DNA of 6,590 bases from Chthonomonadaceae bacterium (GCA_025355115.1 JANXLO010000081.1:1-6590); one strand, 5' to 3'. Numbered from the stretch's first letter, positions 1 to 6,291 are shown. Made by a program: numbers and translations. Notes: generated by a model not told the origin, from the letters alone.

Positions 1-1261
1 TCGTCAGCGTGGGATCGGCGATATCGAACTTGATCGCAGGGCCTGGGCGGGAGCCGATGCGAGCAGCGGCTCGCTGCAGCACCTCGCTTGCGAGAAACTC
101 TATCGGGTTTCTGCCAAGCTGTCCGTCGTCCGAGCGGGCGAGAAGCAGAAGATCCTGAACGAGCCGCGACATGGTGTCCGCTGCATGATCGATCTCCTTC
201 AGGACAGGCAGTGAAGACGAATCGGAGGCCGCATTGCCGATGAGCAATCCCGCGTTGCCCTTGACGATTGTAAGAGGTGTCTTGAGCTCGTGGGAGGCGT
301 CGGCGGTGAAACGGCGCTGCTGCTCGATCAGTCGCTCCTGCCTCTGGAACGCGGTCTGAAGGCGTCCAAGCAGGCTATTGAACGTCTGCGCAAGCTCGGA
401 GAATTCGTCGTTGCCCGCGGCGGGCAGACGCTCCGAGAGGGCTTGGACGCCTATGCGTCCCGCCGCCTGCGACAGGTGCCTGACGCGACGCAGCACTTGA
501 TTCGTGAGAAAGGCGCCTGCCATCCCCGCCCCAAACAGACCGATAGGCACGAGAAGCAGCAACGCGCGATTCAGGCCGTCCACCGCGATGTAAAGCTCCG
601 TGAGCGGGTAGGGGGCCTGCACGACTCCCTCAACTGGCCCCTCTTCTGGAAACGGCCTTGAGAGAACGCGCAACTGCTCGCCATCCACTTCCACCGTTCC
701 GCGGTGGATGCTGCCCTGCAGCGCCTCGTTGAAGCCTTGCGGGTCGATCGGGCGGGTATAGTTGGAGGAGTCGAGGGCGCTTCCCTTAAGATCGAAATGG
801 ACGGGCCGGAAAGGGTTCTTAGGCTCATCATGAGGAGGCGGGGGGCCTCCGGGATCACTCTGTCGACCATCGTTTGGTCTCTGTCCCCTGTCACGGGAAG
901 CAGGCGGCCCACTCTGTCGCTCCCCGCCGGAGTCGCTTGGAGGTCGGCCTGATCTCTGCCCGCCGGATAGGTAGGCGGGCCGCTGGCCGTCGTCGAAAGG
1001 CGACTGCTGCTCTTGAGGGGGGCCTCCGGGGCCACGCCCATCGCGCGGCGGGCCATGTCCCCGCAGGCTGGTGCGCACATCAAGCTCCCGGTCAACCGCC
1101 GCCATCATGCTCGACACGACGATCGCACGGGCCGTGATGCCCAGAACGGCCAGCAGCAGAGAGAGGGTGACGACGTTCCAGAAGATGAGCCGCGTTCGCA
1201 GCGACTCCCAGCGGATACTTCTAAGCCAGCCGCCACGTTCCGCCGACAAAATTCCTCTCAC
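1..1261 (-). CDS. Membrane sensor histidine kinase, two-component system (partial, C-terminus beyond window)
   Basis: Reading the minus strand from a GTG at 1261 gives an open frame of 420 codons that leaves the window at base 1. Visible in order are: a hydrophobic first membrane segment (about residues 25-46); a periplasmic region (about 50-230) with a long Pro/Gly/Arg/Gln-rich stretch (about 68-150); a second membrane segment (about 232-252); a HAMP linker (about 253-305); and a HisKA dimerisation domain with the H-box FTADASHELKTPL, phospho-accepting His324. The HATPase_c domain would follow and is cut off by the window edge. The kinase should autophosphorylate His324 and pass phosphate to the response regulator encoded immediately upstream, with which it overlaps by 4 bases. 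The signal is unknown; the ectodomain matches no sensor fold I recognise. Family assignment is firm; ligand and exact start are inferred. Confidence 0.93.
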   Translation of the reverse strand, partial: MRGILSAERGGWLRSIRWESLRTRLIFWNVVTLSLLLAVLGITARAIVVSSMMAAVDRELDVRTSLRGHGPPRDGRGPGGPPQEQQSPFDDGQRPAYLSGGQRSGRPPSDSGGERQSGPPASRDRGQRPNDGRQSDPGGPPPPHDEPKNPFRPVHFDLKGSALDSSNYTRPIDPQGFNEALQGSIHRGTVEVDGEQLRVLSRPFPEEGPVEGVVQAPYPLTELYIAVDGLNRALLLLVPIGLFGAGMAGAFLTNQVLRRVRHLSQAAGRIGVQALSERLPAAGNDEFSELAQTFNSLLGRLQTAFQRQERLIEQQRRFTADASHELKTPLTIVKGNAGLLIGNAASDSSSLPVLKEIDHAADTMSRLVQDLLLLARSDDGQLGRNPIEFLASEVLQRAAARIGSRPGPAIKFDIADPTLT

Positions 1262-1944
1262 AGTCGCTCCTCGCCCTCGGGGAGGCGCAGCGTATAGCCG
1301 CTCCCCCGCACCGTCTGAATAAGCTTGACGGGATGCACCGCGTCGATCTTCTTGCGCAGCATCCCAATATAGACATCCACCGTGTTTGAGTACGACTCCT
1401 CGTCCATCCAGATGCGCTCCTGGATGGCTTCACGGGTCAGCACCTGACTCTCATGCGCGGCCAGAGCCTCCAGCAGTTCGTACTCCCGATGGCTCAGCCC
1501 TATCTCGACGCCCGCCCGCGTCACGCGTCTCTGCGCGGTGTCTATCTCGAGATCTCCGATCCGAATAGTTCGCGTGTGGTGCACCTTATCGCGGCGAAGC
1601 AACGCTCGAATCCGCGCCAGCAACTCCTTAAAGTCGAACGGCTTGGGAAGATAGTCGTCCGCTCCGCCATCCAGTCCCCGCACCCGGTCGTCAACTGTAT
1701 CCCGCGCCGTCAGCATAAGGATGGGCGTTCGGATACGTTGCGCCCGCAGCTCCGAACAGACGCGCAGTCCGTCGATTTTCGGGAGCATCAGATCCAGAAT
1801 AACCAGCCCATACAGATTGAGCGAGGCCATATCCAACCCTGTCTGTCCGTCCGTCGCCACATCAACAGAGTAGCGCGCCTCCTCGAGGCCGCGCTTGATC
1901 ATGCTGGCGATCCCCGGTTCATCTTCCACGAGCAGAACTTTCAT
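1258..1944 (-). CDS. OmpR/PhoB-family response regulator
   Basis: This 228-aa protein is a two-domain DNA-binding response regulator of normal family length. The receiver domain (about 1-115) shows the acidic pair Glu7/Asp8, phospho-acceptor Asp51 in VILDLMLP, switch Thr79 and Lys101 in YLPKPF. The C-terminal winged-helix domain (about 127-225) has the recognition-helix region SNTVDVYIGMLRKKID (186-201) and the wing motif VRGSGYTLR. GGAGA lies 6 bases before the ATG. It is the first gene of an operon with the overlapping histidine kinase, its likely phosphodonor. Its promoter region carries an 11-bp-period direct repeat of the kind OmpR-family dimers bind, suggesting autoregulation. It resembles the CusR/QseB-like subgroup, but the regulon cannot be named from sequence; the neighbouring di-haem oxidoreductase gene is the best target candidate. 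Confidence 0.96.
   Translation of the reverse strand: MKVLLVEDEPGIASMIKRGLEEARYSVDVATDGQTGLDMASLNLYGLVILDLMLPKIDGLRVCSELRAQRIRTPILMLTARDTVDDRVRGLDGGADDYLPKPFDFKELLARIRALLRRDKVHHTRTIRIGDLEIDTAQRRVTRAGVEIGLSHREYELLEALAAHESQVLTREAIQERIWMDEESYSNTVDVYIGMLRKKIDAVHPVKLIQTVRGSGYTLRLPEGEERL
1259..1272 (-). promoter_or_regulatory. Ribosome binding site and overlapping GTGA stop/start of the kinase gene
   Basis: On the minus strand GAGGAG (1272-1267) lies 5 bases before GTG (1261-1259), and this GTG overlaps the TGA stop (1260-1258) of the response regulator as GTGA. This is typical of translational coupling. A second in-frame candidate, TTG at 1249, has GAGAGGA only 3 bases upstream, a poorer spacing. 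The first in-frame ATG pair (residues 52-53) lies beyond the first membrane segment and would destroy membrane topology, so GTG 1261 is preferred. Confidence 0.7.
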
Positions 1945-1992
1945 GAGCGATCTCCAATGTCCTCTGAATCCCAGGCGTAGCAGGACAGGGTA

Positions 1993-2025
1993 AGTGTATC
2001 CAGCACAGATGAAAATAGGATGAAA
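1993..2025 (-). promoter_or_regulatory. Predicted activator site and promoter of the response regulator/kinase operon
   Basis: On the minus strand TTTCATC (2025-2019) is repeated after 4 bases (2014-2008), an 11-bp period. Nine bases further lies TACACT (1998-1993), a 4/6 match to a -10 box. There is no recognisable -35; the direct repeat occupies that position, as a PhoB or OmpR box does in activator-dependent promoters. Predicted transcription start is near 1986, giving a leader of about 42 bases. The repeat is seen directly; binding by the adjacent regulator is inferred. Confidence 0.6.
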
Positions 2026-2073
2026 AATGAGGAGATGCGGGCATCGGGACCATTATTCCGTAGGGAAGAAACA

Positions 2074-2106
2074 TTTCATCTCAATTTCATCTTTGGGCTC
2101 TATTAT
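2074..2106 (+). promoter_or_regulatory. Predicted activator site and promoter facing the di-haem oxidoreductase gene
   Basis: TTTCATC (2074-2080) recurs at 2085-2091 with the same 11-bp period as the mirrored site for the regulator operon. TATTAT (2101-2106, 5/6 match to a -10 box) begins after exactly 9 bases. No consensus -35 is seen. The architecture matches the minus-strand promoter base for base in spacing, so both are probably bound by the same OmpR-family regulator. Predicted start is near 2113, implying a leader of about 180 bases before the coding start at 2296. Confidence 0.6.
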
Positions 2107-2295
2107 GTCCTCACTCTGTTCGATTGCGAAGCGGCAAATGAGCAGAGAGAGCGCTGTGTTCCGCCTGTCTGCCGCAGAAAATAGGCTGTGCGCTCGGGAA
2201 GCGAGGGTGTTCCCGCGAGAGGATCATATTTCTGTGGAGCCTCGACAGCCGTCTTGAACGGCGCGGTCTCCCGTTCTTCTTGGAAGGAAAATGAG
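2107..2295 (+). other. Long 5' leader of the di-haem oxidoreductase gene, no convincing ORF
   Basis: About 190 bases separate the predicted -10 box from the chosen start codon. I see no convincing small gene here. Short inverted repeats are present: CGGGAA with TTCCCG between about 2197 and 2217, and GCCGT-N5-ACGGC at 2248-2262. They could form small hairpins in the transcript. The open frame can be extended upstream to an ATG at 2188, but those 36 extra residues look non-biological and would bury the signal peptide. No known riboswitch is recognised. Confidence 0.4.
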
Positions 2296-3522
2296 ATGCG
2301 CATAGTATCTTTACGTATCGCCGCAATGGCCGGAACAGGCCTTCTGCTCCCGCTTACCGTGCTTTTCAGCCGCGCACAGATCGTGGGGAACGGCCCCCCG
2401 CGACAGATCACCACTGTCCTCGGGCAAGCGCTTCCCGGCCTGACAGACGCGCAGGTGCTGTCCTTCAGGGCAGGGCTGCGTTCCTTCAGCACCACCGAAA
2501 CCCGCGACGAGGGCCTCGGTCCCATATTCAACGGAACCTCCTGCGCGGAGTGCCACAAGGCGGGTGCCATTGGCGGCGCTGGGATCGACGTGACTATCGC
2601 CCGTGTCACCCGCATTGGGGGAGTTCGGAGCGGCAGGTACACCGATCTGCCGGAGCTCGGCGGGCCGGTCATGCAAGCCCGGTCCCTGCGCGAGTTTGAC
2701 ACCTTCTGTCCGGTGTCCGGTGAAACGGCGCCGCGCGAGGCCGACTACGTCTCCCACCGCATCACAACGCCACTGTTTGGAGCCGGTCTCATCGAGGCGA
2801 TTCCGGCGGCTGATATCCTGGCGCGGATCGGTCGGCCCGACCCGGACGGAGTCAATGGCACCGCCAACGTCGTCTTTAATCCGGAGACAGGACTGAGCGA
2901 GGTCGGACGATTCGGCTGGAAGGCGCAGCACTCCAGCCTTCACCTGTTTGCGGGAGACGCCTATCTGAATGAGATGGGAGTGACGAGCAAGAGCTTCCCC
3001 AACGACAACCTGCCGCAAGGCCGTCCTATCCCCATCGGCTGGGGGCCAAGTGCCTTTCCGGAGGACGCCGATGGCGATGTTGATGCATTTGCCTCCTATA
3101 TGCGTCTGCTGGCTCCTCCGAACCGTCGTCTGCCGCTGGTTCCACTGGTGCTCACCGGTGAAAGGCTCTTCGCTGCGATTCGGTGCAGCGCTTGTCACAC
3201 GCCGAGGATGCAGACCGGCCCTAACGATGTAGCGGCTCTATCTGGGCAGCCCGTCGATCTCTTCTCGGATCTGCTGCTGCACAAAATGGGCCGCGAGCTT
3301 GCCGACGGCATCCAGCAAGGTCAGGCAAAAGGCGATCAATTTCGCACCGCTCCCCTATGGGGGCTTTCACGGCGCAATTTCCTGATGCACGACGGTCGCG
3401 CCCTGACTATTCAGGACGCCGTCCGCGCTCACGGCGGCGAAGCGAGCGCTGCAAGAGAGAGGTTCCTCCGCCTTCGTCAGCCCGACCAGGACGCTCTGAT
3501 GGCGTTCCTAGCCTCCCTCTAG
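2296..3522 (+). CDS. Exported di-haem c-type oxidoreductase, putative peroxidase (DUF1111/DHOR family)
   Basis: The 408-aa product starts at ATG 2296, 7 bases after GGAAGGA (2282-2288), and opens with a Sec-type signal peptide (about residues 1-27: basic start, hydrophobic core, ending near FSRA). Two c-haem motifs are present, CAECH (83-87) and CSACH (297-301), each needing covalent haem attachment in the periplasm. Family hallmarks are FGAGLIEAIP (about 161-170), GRFGWKAQHSSL (204-215), EMGVTS (226-231), FRTAPLWGL (349-357), LMHDGRAL (363-370) and a C-terminal HGGEA with LMAFLASL. The family is related to MauG and bacterial cytochrome c peroxidases. Its true substrate is unsettled, and old 'thiol oxidoreductase' labels are weakly founded. 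The imelysin partner often found beside such genes elsewhere is not seen here; instead a divergent two-component operon precedes it, and mirrored promoter repeats suggest it is that regulator's target. Confidence 0.92.
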   Translation: MRIVSLRIAAMAGTGLLLPLTVLFSRAQIVGNGPPRQITTVLGQALPGLTDAQVLSFRAGLRSFSTTETRDEGLGPIFNGTSCAECHKAGAIGGAGIDVTIARVTRIGGVRSGRYTDLPELGGPVMQARSLREFDTFCPVSGETAPREADYVSHRITTPLFGAGLIEAIPAADILARIGRPDPDGVNGTANVVFNPETGLSEVGRFGWKAQHSSLHLFAGDAYLNEMGVTSKSFPNDNLPQGRPIPIGWGPSAFPEDADGDVDAFASYMRLLAPPNRRLPLVPLVLTGERLFAAIRCSACHTPRMQTGPNDVAALSGQPVDLFSDLLLHKMGRELADGIQQGQAKGDQFRTAPLWGLSRRNFLMHDGRALTIQDAVRAHGGEASAARERFLRLRQPDQDALMAFLASL

Positions 3523-3554
3523 GCACAAGTCAAGCAGGAAAATCCAACCAGATC

Positions 3555-3583
3555 CGGACGCACCGCGATAAGCGGTGCGTCCG
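3555..3583 (+). terminator. Perfect 12-bp hairpin, terminator-like, after the di-haem oxidoreductase gene
   Basis: CGGACGCACCGC (3555-3566) pairs perfectly with GCGGTGCGTCCG (3572-3583) around a 5-base loop GATAA, 32 bases after the stop codon. Position and stability fit transcript termination or 3'-end protection, but no U-run follows on either strand, so it is not a textbook intrinsic terminator. Confidence 0.55.
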
Positions 3584-3608
3584 AAGTTGTAAGCAGTCAT
3601 GCTCGGTG

Positions 3609-3659
3609 GAGGCAATTTTCCATCGCAGTCTCAAGTCTGTCGCGATGGAAAATTGCTTC
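3609..3659. repeat. Large inverted repeat, candidate dispersed REP-like palindrome
   Basis: GCAATTTTCCATCGC (3612-3626) is matched perfectly by GCGATGGAAAATTGC (3642-3656) across a 15-base spacer. Three further outer pairs (one G-T) extend the stem to 18 bp. It is non-coding, and its AT-rich core contrasts with the GC-rich flanks. No transposase or flanking target duplication is seen. I infer a REP-type or miniature mobile palindrome; a processing site or operator is possible. Confidence 0.6.
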
Positions 3660-3666
3660 GCTGGGG

Positions 3667-3679
3667 CGCACTTCGTGCG
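3667..3679. repeat. Small inverted repeat next to the large palindrome
   Basis: CGCAC-TTC-GTGCG forms a perfect 5-bp stem 8 bases beyond the large inverted repeat. It may be part of the same composite element; alone it would be unremarkable. Confidence 0.35.
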
Positions 3680-3708
3680 ATGTGACCTTCAGCCACGATG
3701 CGTCGGAT

Positions 3709-3778
3709 GCGCGGGCAGTCCTCTCCGCACAGAGTTTCCCGCTCCCGAAGGGTGGGCAGTGCAGGACTTGCCCGTCGC
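3709..3778. repeat. Long bulged stem-loop in the serS upstream region
   Basis: CGGGCAGTCCT (3712-3722) pairs with AGGACTTGCCCG (3763-3774) with one bulged T. Three more pairs outside (3709-3711 with 3776-3778) extend it past another single-base bulge, for about 14 pairs around a 40-base loop. It lies upstream of the proposed serS promoter, so it may belong to the neighbouring repeat element or be an uncharacterised structured RNA. I recognise no known RNA family. Confidence 0.4.
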
Positions 3779-3944
3779 GACAGTTTAGAACGCGGAGAAA
3801 GTGTGCAGTCAACCCTTAATTGGTAGACGCCGCTTCCCCGCTTCAGTTACATTGGGAGGCCAGTCAATTAGCGCAAAGCGGAGTAGGGACGCAAACATTC
3901 TTGCGGGTAACGGTGTCAGTGAGGCATAGCACGACTTGGTGCGC
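3779..3944. other. Non-coding stretch upstream of serS with no recognised element
   Basis: No supported ORF, tRNA signature (no GTTCRANYC arm), T-box element or repeat is visible. Only weak complementary hexamers (CCGCTT near 3838 and AAGCGG near 3876) are seen. Confidence 0.5.
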
Positions 3945-3974
3945 TTGACACGGTTTCGGGGTACGTGCGACAAT
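3945..3974 (+). promoter_or_regulatory. Probable sigma-70-type promoter of serS
   Basis: A perfect TTGACA (3945-3950) is followed after 18 bases by GACAAT (3969-3974), a 4/6 match to the -10 consensus. The predicted start near 3981 leaves a very short leader beginning at the Shine-Dalgarno sequence GGAGG (3982-3986), 7 bases before ATG 3994. The perfect -35 is persuasive; the weak -10 and very short leader reduce certainty. Confidence 0.45.
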
Positions 3975-3993
3975 GTGAGCCGGAGGACACGCG

Positions 3994-5280
3994 ATGCTGG
4001 ATATACGTCTGTTTCGAGAGCAGCCCGATTTTGTAAAAGAGGGACTGCTGAAGATCGGAGTCGCGCCTGCGACCGTCGACGAAGTTCGCGGGCTGGACGA
4101 GCGCGTCCGCGCTCTGAAGACGGACGCGGAGGCGAAGAAGGCTCAACTGAACTCTGCGAATAAAGCGATGGGGAAAGCCTCTCCGGAGGAGCGTGAAACC
4201 AAGCGCGCCGAGCTGCGCGCGGAGGGCGACGCGATCAACTCGCTCGATGCTCAGCGAGCGGAGATCGAGCGCGAGCTTCAAAAGCGATTGCTGGATATCC
4301 CCAACCTGCCGCACGAGAAGGTGCCCGTCGGGAAAGACGAGCACGACAATTCGGTCGTCCGAACGGTTGGAACGCCAAGATCGTTCGACTTCACGCCGAG
4401 GCCGCATTGGGAGATCGGGGAGAAGCTGGGCATTCTCGACCTCGAGCGCGGGGTGAAGATAAGCGGCTCGCGGTTCTACGTTCTGCGCGGCGCGGGAGCG
4501 GCCCTACAGCGCGCGCTCATTACCTGGATGCTCGACATTCACATCGAGAAGCACGGCTACACCGAAGTCTACACGCCTTTTGTGGTGAAGGAGGAGTGTC
4601 TCTACGGGACAGGCAATCTGCCGAAGTTCGCCGACAATCTCTACCACGATGTCGAAGAGGATTTCTGGCTGGTGCCCACCGCCGAGGTGCCAGTGACGAA
4701 CCTGCACCGCGACGAGTTGCTCGAAGCCTCCGCGCTCCCGTTGCACTATGTCGCCTACACGCCCTGCTTTCGGCGCGAGAAGATGTCGGCGGGCCGGGAC
4801 GTGCGCGGCATCAAGCGCGGCCATCAGTTCGACAAAGTGGAGATGGTGAAGCTCTGCGCTCCGGAGAGCTCCGACGCTGAGCTCGAACTGCTGCTCGACA
4901 ATGCGGAGGATGTCTGCCGCGCTCTGGAGATACCCTACCGCGTGGTTCTGGTCTGCACAGGGGACAAAACGTTCAGCTCGGCGATCACCTACGACCTGGA
5001 GCTTTACGCCCCGGCAAGTAAAGGCGAGGAGGGCGCGGAGTGGCTGGAAGTTTCCTCATGCTCGAATTTCCGGGACTTCCAGGCTCGGCGGGCCAATCTG
5101 CGCTATCGCCCGGAGCCGGGCGCCAAGCCTGAGTTCGTGCATACTCTGAACGGCTCCGGCCTCGCGCTGCCCCGAGTCATGATCGCCATTCTGGAGAACT
5201 ACCAGAACTCCGACGGCAGCGTGACTATCCCGCCCGTTCTGCGCCCCTATATGCACAACCGTGTGCTGATCACCGCCTAG
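3994..5280 (+). CDS. serS: Seryl-tRNA synthetase (class II aminoacyl-tRNA synthetase)
   Basis: The 428-aa product matches the usual bacterial SerRS length of about 430. It charges tRNA-Ser, and tRNA-Sec where present, with serine using ATP in the cytoplasm. The N-terminal region (about 30-100) is the charged antiparallel coiled coil that grips the tRNA long variable arm. The catalytic domain shows the serine-binding TAE (229-231) in [10 protein letters not shown], class II motif 2 as [20 protein letters not shown] (259-278) continuing into FDKVE, and motif 3 [19 protein letters not shown] (386-404) with its conserved Arg394. GGAGG sits 7 bases before the ATG. Motif 2 has KMS where many orthologues have EAGS, within normal family variation. 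The gene stands alone on its strand and its TAG stop overlaps the stop of convergent thyX. Confidence 0.98.
   Translation: MLDIRLFREQPDFVKEGLLKIGVAPATVDEVRGLDERVRALKTDAEAKKAQLNSANKAMGKASPEERETKRAELRAEGDAINSLDAQRAEIERELQKRLLDIPNLPHEKVPVGKDEHDNSVVRTVGTPRSFDFTPRPHWEIGEKLGILDLERGVKISGSRFYVLRGAGAALQRALITWMLDIHIEKHGYTEVYTPFVVKEECLYGTGNLPKFADNLYHDVEEDFWLVPTAEVPVTNLHRDELLEASALPLHYVAYTPCFRREKMSAGRDVRGIKRGHQFDKVEMVKLCAPESSDAELELLLDNAEDVCRALEIPYRVVLVCTGDKTFSSAITYDLELYAPASKGEEGAEWLEVSSCSNFRDFQARRANLRYRPEPGAKPEFVHTLNGSGLALPRVMIAILENYQNSDGSVTIPPVLRPYMHNRVLITA
5277..5280. other. Overlapping convergent stop codons of serS and thyX (shared CTAG)
   Basis: The palindrome CTAG holds the serS TAG (5278-5280) on the plus strand and the thyX TAG (5279-5277) on the minus strand. 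No intergenic space exists for a terminator, so each transcript's 3' end must extend into the antisense of the other coding region. Confidence 0.95.
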
Positions 5281-6215
5281 ACCTTGGGGGTGTCGGTCTC
5301 AACTCCGTGCGTGCCGTCGGGAAGGGCTGTGATGCGATAGTCGCCGAACAGGATGGGATCGACGACGCGTAGGCAGAGGTAGGCGCGGAAGGCAAGGGCG
5401 CGTATCTCGGTCTCGGCGTGGGGATTGGCCCGCATTTCGAGGATGTGCCGCCACGCTCGGGCGTTGGCGGTGACGACGAGCGGGGCCTCAGTCTCGTTGG
5501 GCAGAACGCTGCGGGCGGCCTGCTGCACCTTCTTGCGGAGGTCAGTGCGGGCGTCTGCGGAGAGTATTTCAGAGCCGGATTTCTGCAGCTCCAGCAGGCG
5601 CTCGGCGATCCGGCTGTACTCCGCGGCAGCAGCATCGATGCGGCGCTCGAAGGCGGCGTGAAGCTCCTTGTCGTCCTGATACTCGGGCCGCTCTACGAAG
5701 CGCAGGACGCGCCCGGAGACATACCGTTGCGATATCTGCGAGACTCCGACTCCGGCTCGGTGGCGCACTAGCTCGTGCGTGACGCTGCGGCTGACGCCAT
5801 AAAAGACGAAGGTGAAGTTGGCGTGCTCGAGGACACTGCCGTGCCCGTGCTCGCGAATGTTGGCAAAGTACCGTTCGGCATCTGCATTGAGAGTGCGCTT
5901 CGGGGCGAAGGAGGCGTAGCAGAGCTGCCCGGCGGCCTTGCATAGATCGGCTCCCGGTGGGAGCTCGGTCGGGTCGTCGAGGTACTGCATGAACTGAAGC
6001 TCAGGCGCAAACCCGCCTAGAAACCCCGCGATATTACCGACATTCACCTGCGGCTTCGCGATCAGCGCAACCCCCGGCGACTGAAGATAGGGCGTCCCAA
6101 GTGCCGTAGCCCTCGGCGTGGAGAGCACTGAGGGATAGCCCGATTCCCCTGCCTCAACCAATTCTCTCAGCTTTGCAAACTCCTCATTTTCTCCGTTGCC
6201 CACCACTTCCACCAT
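5277..6215 (-). CDS. thyX: Flavin-dependent thymidylate synthase ThyX
   Basis: This 312-aa protein makes dTMP from dUMP using methylene-tetrahydrofolate, FAD and NADPH, replacing ThyA. It aligns by eye with the mycobacterial-type Thy[14 protein letters not shown] (124-136), [12 protein letters not shown] (142-153), SQISQRYV (159-166), [13 protein letters not shown] (231-243) and [20 protein letters not shown] (253-272). The signature is [12 protein letters not shown], giving RHR-X8-S, one residue longer than the classical RHR-X7-S. About 48 residues precede GVALIAK, where shorter homologues begin. The start at ATG 6215 is supported by AAGGAGG (6231-6225) 9 bases upstream, an in-frame stop two codons before, and no internal ATG before residue 76. 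It converges on serS with overlapping stops and is divergent from the gene beginning at 6549. Confidence 0.95.
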   Translation of the reverse strand: MVEVVGNGENEEFAKLRELVEAGESGYPSVLSTPRATALGTPYLQSPGVALIAKPQVNVGNIAGFLGGFAPELQFMQYLDDPTELPPGADLCKAAGQLCYASFAPKRTLNADAERYFANIREHGHGSVLEHANFTFVFYGVSRSVTHELVRHRAGVGVSQISQRYVSGRVLRFVERPEYQDDKELHAAFERRIDAAAAEYSRIAERLLELQKSGSEILSADARTDLRKKVQQAARSVLPNETEAPLVVTANARAWRHILEMRANPHAETEIRALAFRAYLCLRVVDPILFGDYRITALPDGTHGVETDTPKV

Positions 6216-6242
6216 GCATCAAGCCCTCCTTCGACAGACCTC

Positions 6243-6271
6243 ATTGTACCCGATTTCCACTGCTCTCCCTG
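6243..6271 (-). promoter_or_regulatory. Probable thyX promoter
   Basis: On the minus strand TACAAT (6248-6243) is a 5/6 match to the -10 consensus, placing the start near 6236, about 21 bases before ATG 6215 and just upstream of the Shine-Dalgarno AAGGAGG. The hexamer 17 bases upstream, CAGGGA (6271-6266), is a poor -35, so the promoter may be weak or activator-dependent. Confidence 0.45.
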
Positions 6272-6291
6272 ACCGCTTTACACGTGCTCGA

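Noticed and set aside
571..1095. 174-aa minus-strand open frame inside the kinase region
   Set aside because: It is out of frame with the kinase, whose frame carries the H-box, HAMP and membrane segments. The open frame is a by-product of GC-rich repetitive DNA.
2027..2257. 76-aa plus-strand open frame in the divergent control region
   Set aside because: It overlaps the repeats and -10 box, has no family resemblance, and its start lies upstream of the predicted transcription start.
2188..2295. Upstream ATG at 2188 as the start of the di-haem oxidoreductase
   Set aside because: It would place 36 unrelated residues before a clear signal peptide, whereas ATG 2296 has GGAAGGA at proper spacing.
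2311..3198. 295-aa minus-strand open frame antisense to the di-haem oxidoreductase
   Set aside because: No recognisable domain or ribosome binding site, and the plus strand clearly encodes a two-haem family protein.
3597..3812. 71-aa minus-strand frame (and a plus-strand counterpart) spanning the large palindrome
   Set aside because: The peptides mirror each other only because the palindrome is translated on both strands; no ribosome binding site was noted and the repeat explains the similarity.
3779..3993. Possible T-box or tRNA gene upstream of serS
   Set aside because: No T-arm consensus, no cloverleaf, no specifier loop or UGG-containing antiterminator could be found.
3916..4407. 163-aa minus-strand frame antisense to the serS 5' end
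   Set aside because: Shadow of the serS coiled-coil coding region; no domain seen.
5418..5771. 117-aa plus-strand frame antisense to thyX
   Set aside because: thyX motifs on the opposite strand are unambiguous; this frame shows no independent features.
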